From NCBI GenBank assembly GCA_018664745.1, contig JABJNS010000177.1, positions 1 through 6,541 of the forward strand: DNA of 6,541 bases, read 5' to 3'. The notes under the pieces were generated by a model. The model was not told the DNA's origin, ran no database searches, and worked only from the letters and a program-made list of their open reading frames with translations. Below are positions 6,227 through 6,541 of this stretch, one piece after another; positions within the stretch are counted from its first letter, which is position 1, and every line of letters starts with the position of its first letter. This DNA is from Flavobacteriales bacterium (GTDB lineage: Bacteria > Bacteroidota > Bacteroidia > Flavobacteriales > BACL11). The position numbers were made by a program, and so were the translations under genes.

Positions 6227-6541
6227 ATGAAATTTTATAATAACATATTAGAAACTATTGGAAACACTCCATTAGTAAAACTGAATAAAACAGTAGAAAC
6301 AGATGCTTTAGTTTTAGCAAAAGTAGAAACTTTTAACCCTGGACATTCAATAAAAGATAGAATGGCTCTTAAAATGATTGAGGATGCTGAACTAGATGGG
6401 AGATTGCGAGTTGGCGGCACAATTATTGAAGGTACTTCTGGAAATACTGGCATGGGTTTAGCTCTAGCAGCAATACAAAAAGGCTACAAATGTATTTTTG
6501 TTATGGCAGATAAGCAATCCAAAGAAAAGATGGATATTTTG
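6227..6541 (+). CDS. Cysteine synthase / cystathionine beta-synthase family enzyme, N-terminal 105 residues (partial)
   Basis: This is the start of a fold-type II PLP enzyme that performs beta-replacement on serine or an activated serine, forming cysteine or cystathionine. Visible motifs: LETIGNTPLVKLN (8-20); the cofactor lysine Lys43 in FNPGHSIKDRMAL (36-48); and the substrate-loop motif GTSGNTGMGLALA (69-81), with Asn73 expected to contact the PLP ring. Residues 89-105 (CIFVMADKQSKEKMDIL) resemble the cystathionine beta-synthase branch more than classical CysK, which usually has MPxTMSxER here. O-acetylserine sulfhydrylase and cystathionine beta-synthase activities therefore cannot be separated from this fragment, and no gene symbol is given. 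The frame is open to the window edge; complete relatives have about 300-350 residues, or about 450 with a CBS-domain tail. The ATG follows an A-rich stretch and matches the family's N-terminus. Same strand as the permease gene, 41 bases downstream. Confidence 0.9.
   Translation, partial: MKFYNNILETIGNTPLVKLNKTVETDALVLAKVETFNPGHSIKDRMALKMIEDAELDGRLRVGGTIIEGTSGNTGMGLALAAIQKGYKCIFVMADKQSKEKMDIL

Noticed and set aside
6235..6453. Minus-strand open frame of 72 codons
   Set aside because: It is antisense to the conserved PLP-binding region of the cysteine synthase-like gene and has no recognisable content.
1..6541. A defence island, mobile element, CRISPR array, toxin-antitoxin pair or RNA gene
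   Set aside because: Every substantial open frame belongs to a common chromosomal family. There are no transposase, integrase, nuclease or reverse-transcriptase motifs, no spaced repeats, no tRNA- or rRNA-like structure and no shift in base composition.

Overview
The window looks like ordinary chromosomal sequence from a member of the Bacteroidota, most likely a flavobacterium-like organism. The evidence is AT-rich DNA (by eye about one third G+C), a promoter of the Bacteroidota type (TTTG, 19 bases, TAnnTTTG) and start codons without good Shine-Dalgarno sequences. Two exported proteins also have signal peptides ending in N-A-Q, and the families present (DUF1573, NamZ/DUF1343, a short LolC/E-type permease) are common in that phylum. 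Species cannot be named from this window.

Layout from left to right. Positions 2-940 (minus) hold the first 313 codons of valyl-tRNA synthetase, which runs off the left edge. A 141-base divergent spacer follows, with near mirror-image -7 boxes for valS and for the rightward gene. Next is a small exported DUF1573 protein (1082-1552, plus), closed by a clear intrinsic terminator (1578-1606). Then comes a tight three-gene rightward operon with overlapping stop/start codons: a PLP-dependent class I/II aminotransferase (1625-2824), a YkgJ-type cysteine-cluster protein (2824-3306) and a DUF1697 protein (3303-3830). The last of these meets a leftward exo-N-acetylmuramidase NamZ gene (3816-4958) tail to tail, with a 15-base overlap. 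NamZ is divergent from a LolC/E (FtsX-like) permease gene (4962-6185), with only three bases between the two start codons. The right edge holds the first 105 codons of a cysteine synthase / cystathionine beta-synthase family enzyme (6227 onward).

Functionally this is core and housekeeping content: translation (ValRS), amino-acid metabolism (aminotransferase, cysteine synthase-like enzyme), cell-envelope biology (NamZ trims or recycles peptidoglycan glycan; the LolC/E-like permease probably acts in lipoprotein release) and three poorly characterised conserved families (DUF1573, YkgJ, DUF1697). There are no RNA genes, CRISPR arrays, insertion sequences, phage genes or signs of recent transfer. 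I found no convincing undescribed system. The most notable features are compact gene boundaries: the start-to-start packing at 4956-4964, the palindromic shared stop region at 3816-3830 and the mirrored promoters at 962-1040. No stretch longer than 300 bases lacks a gene.
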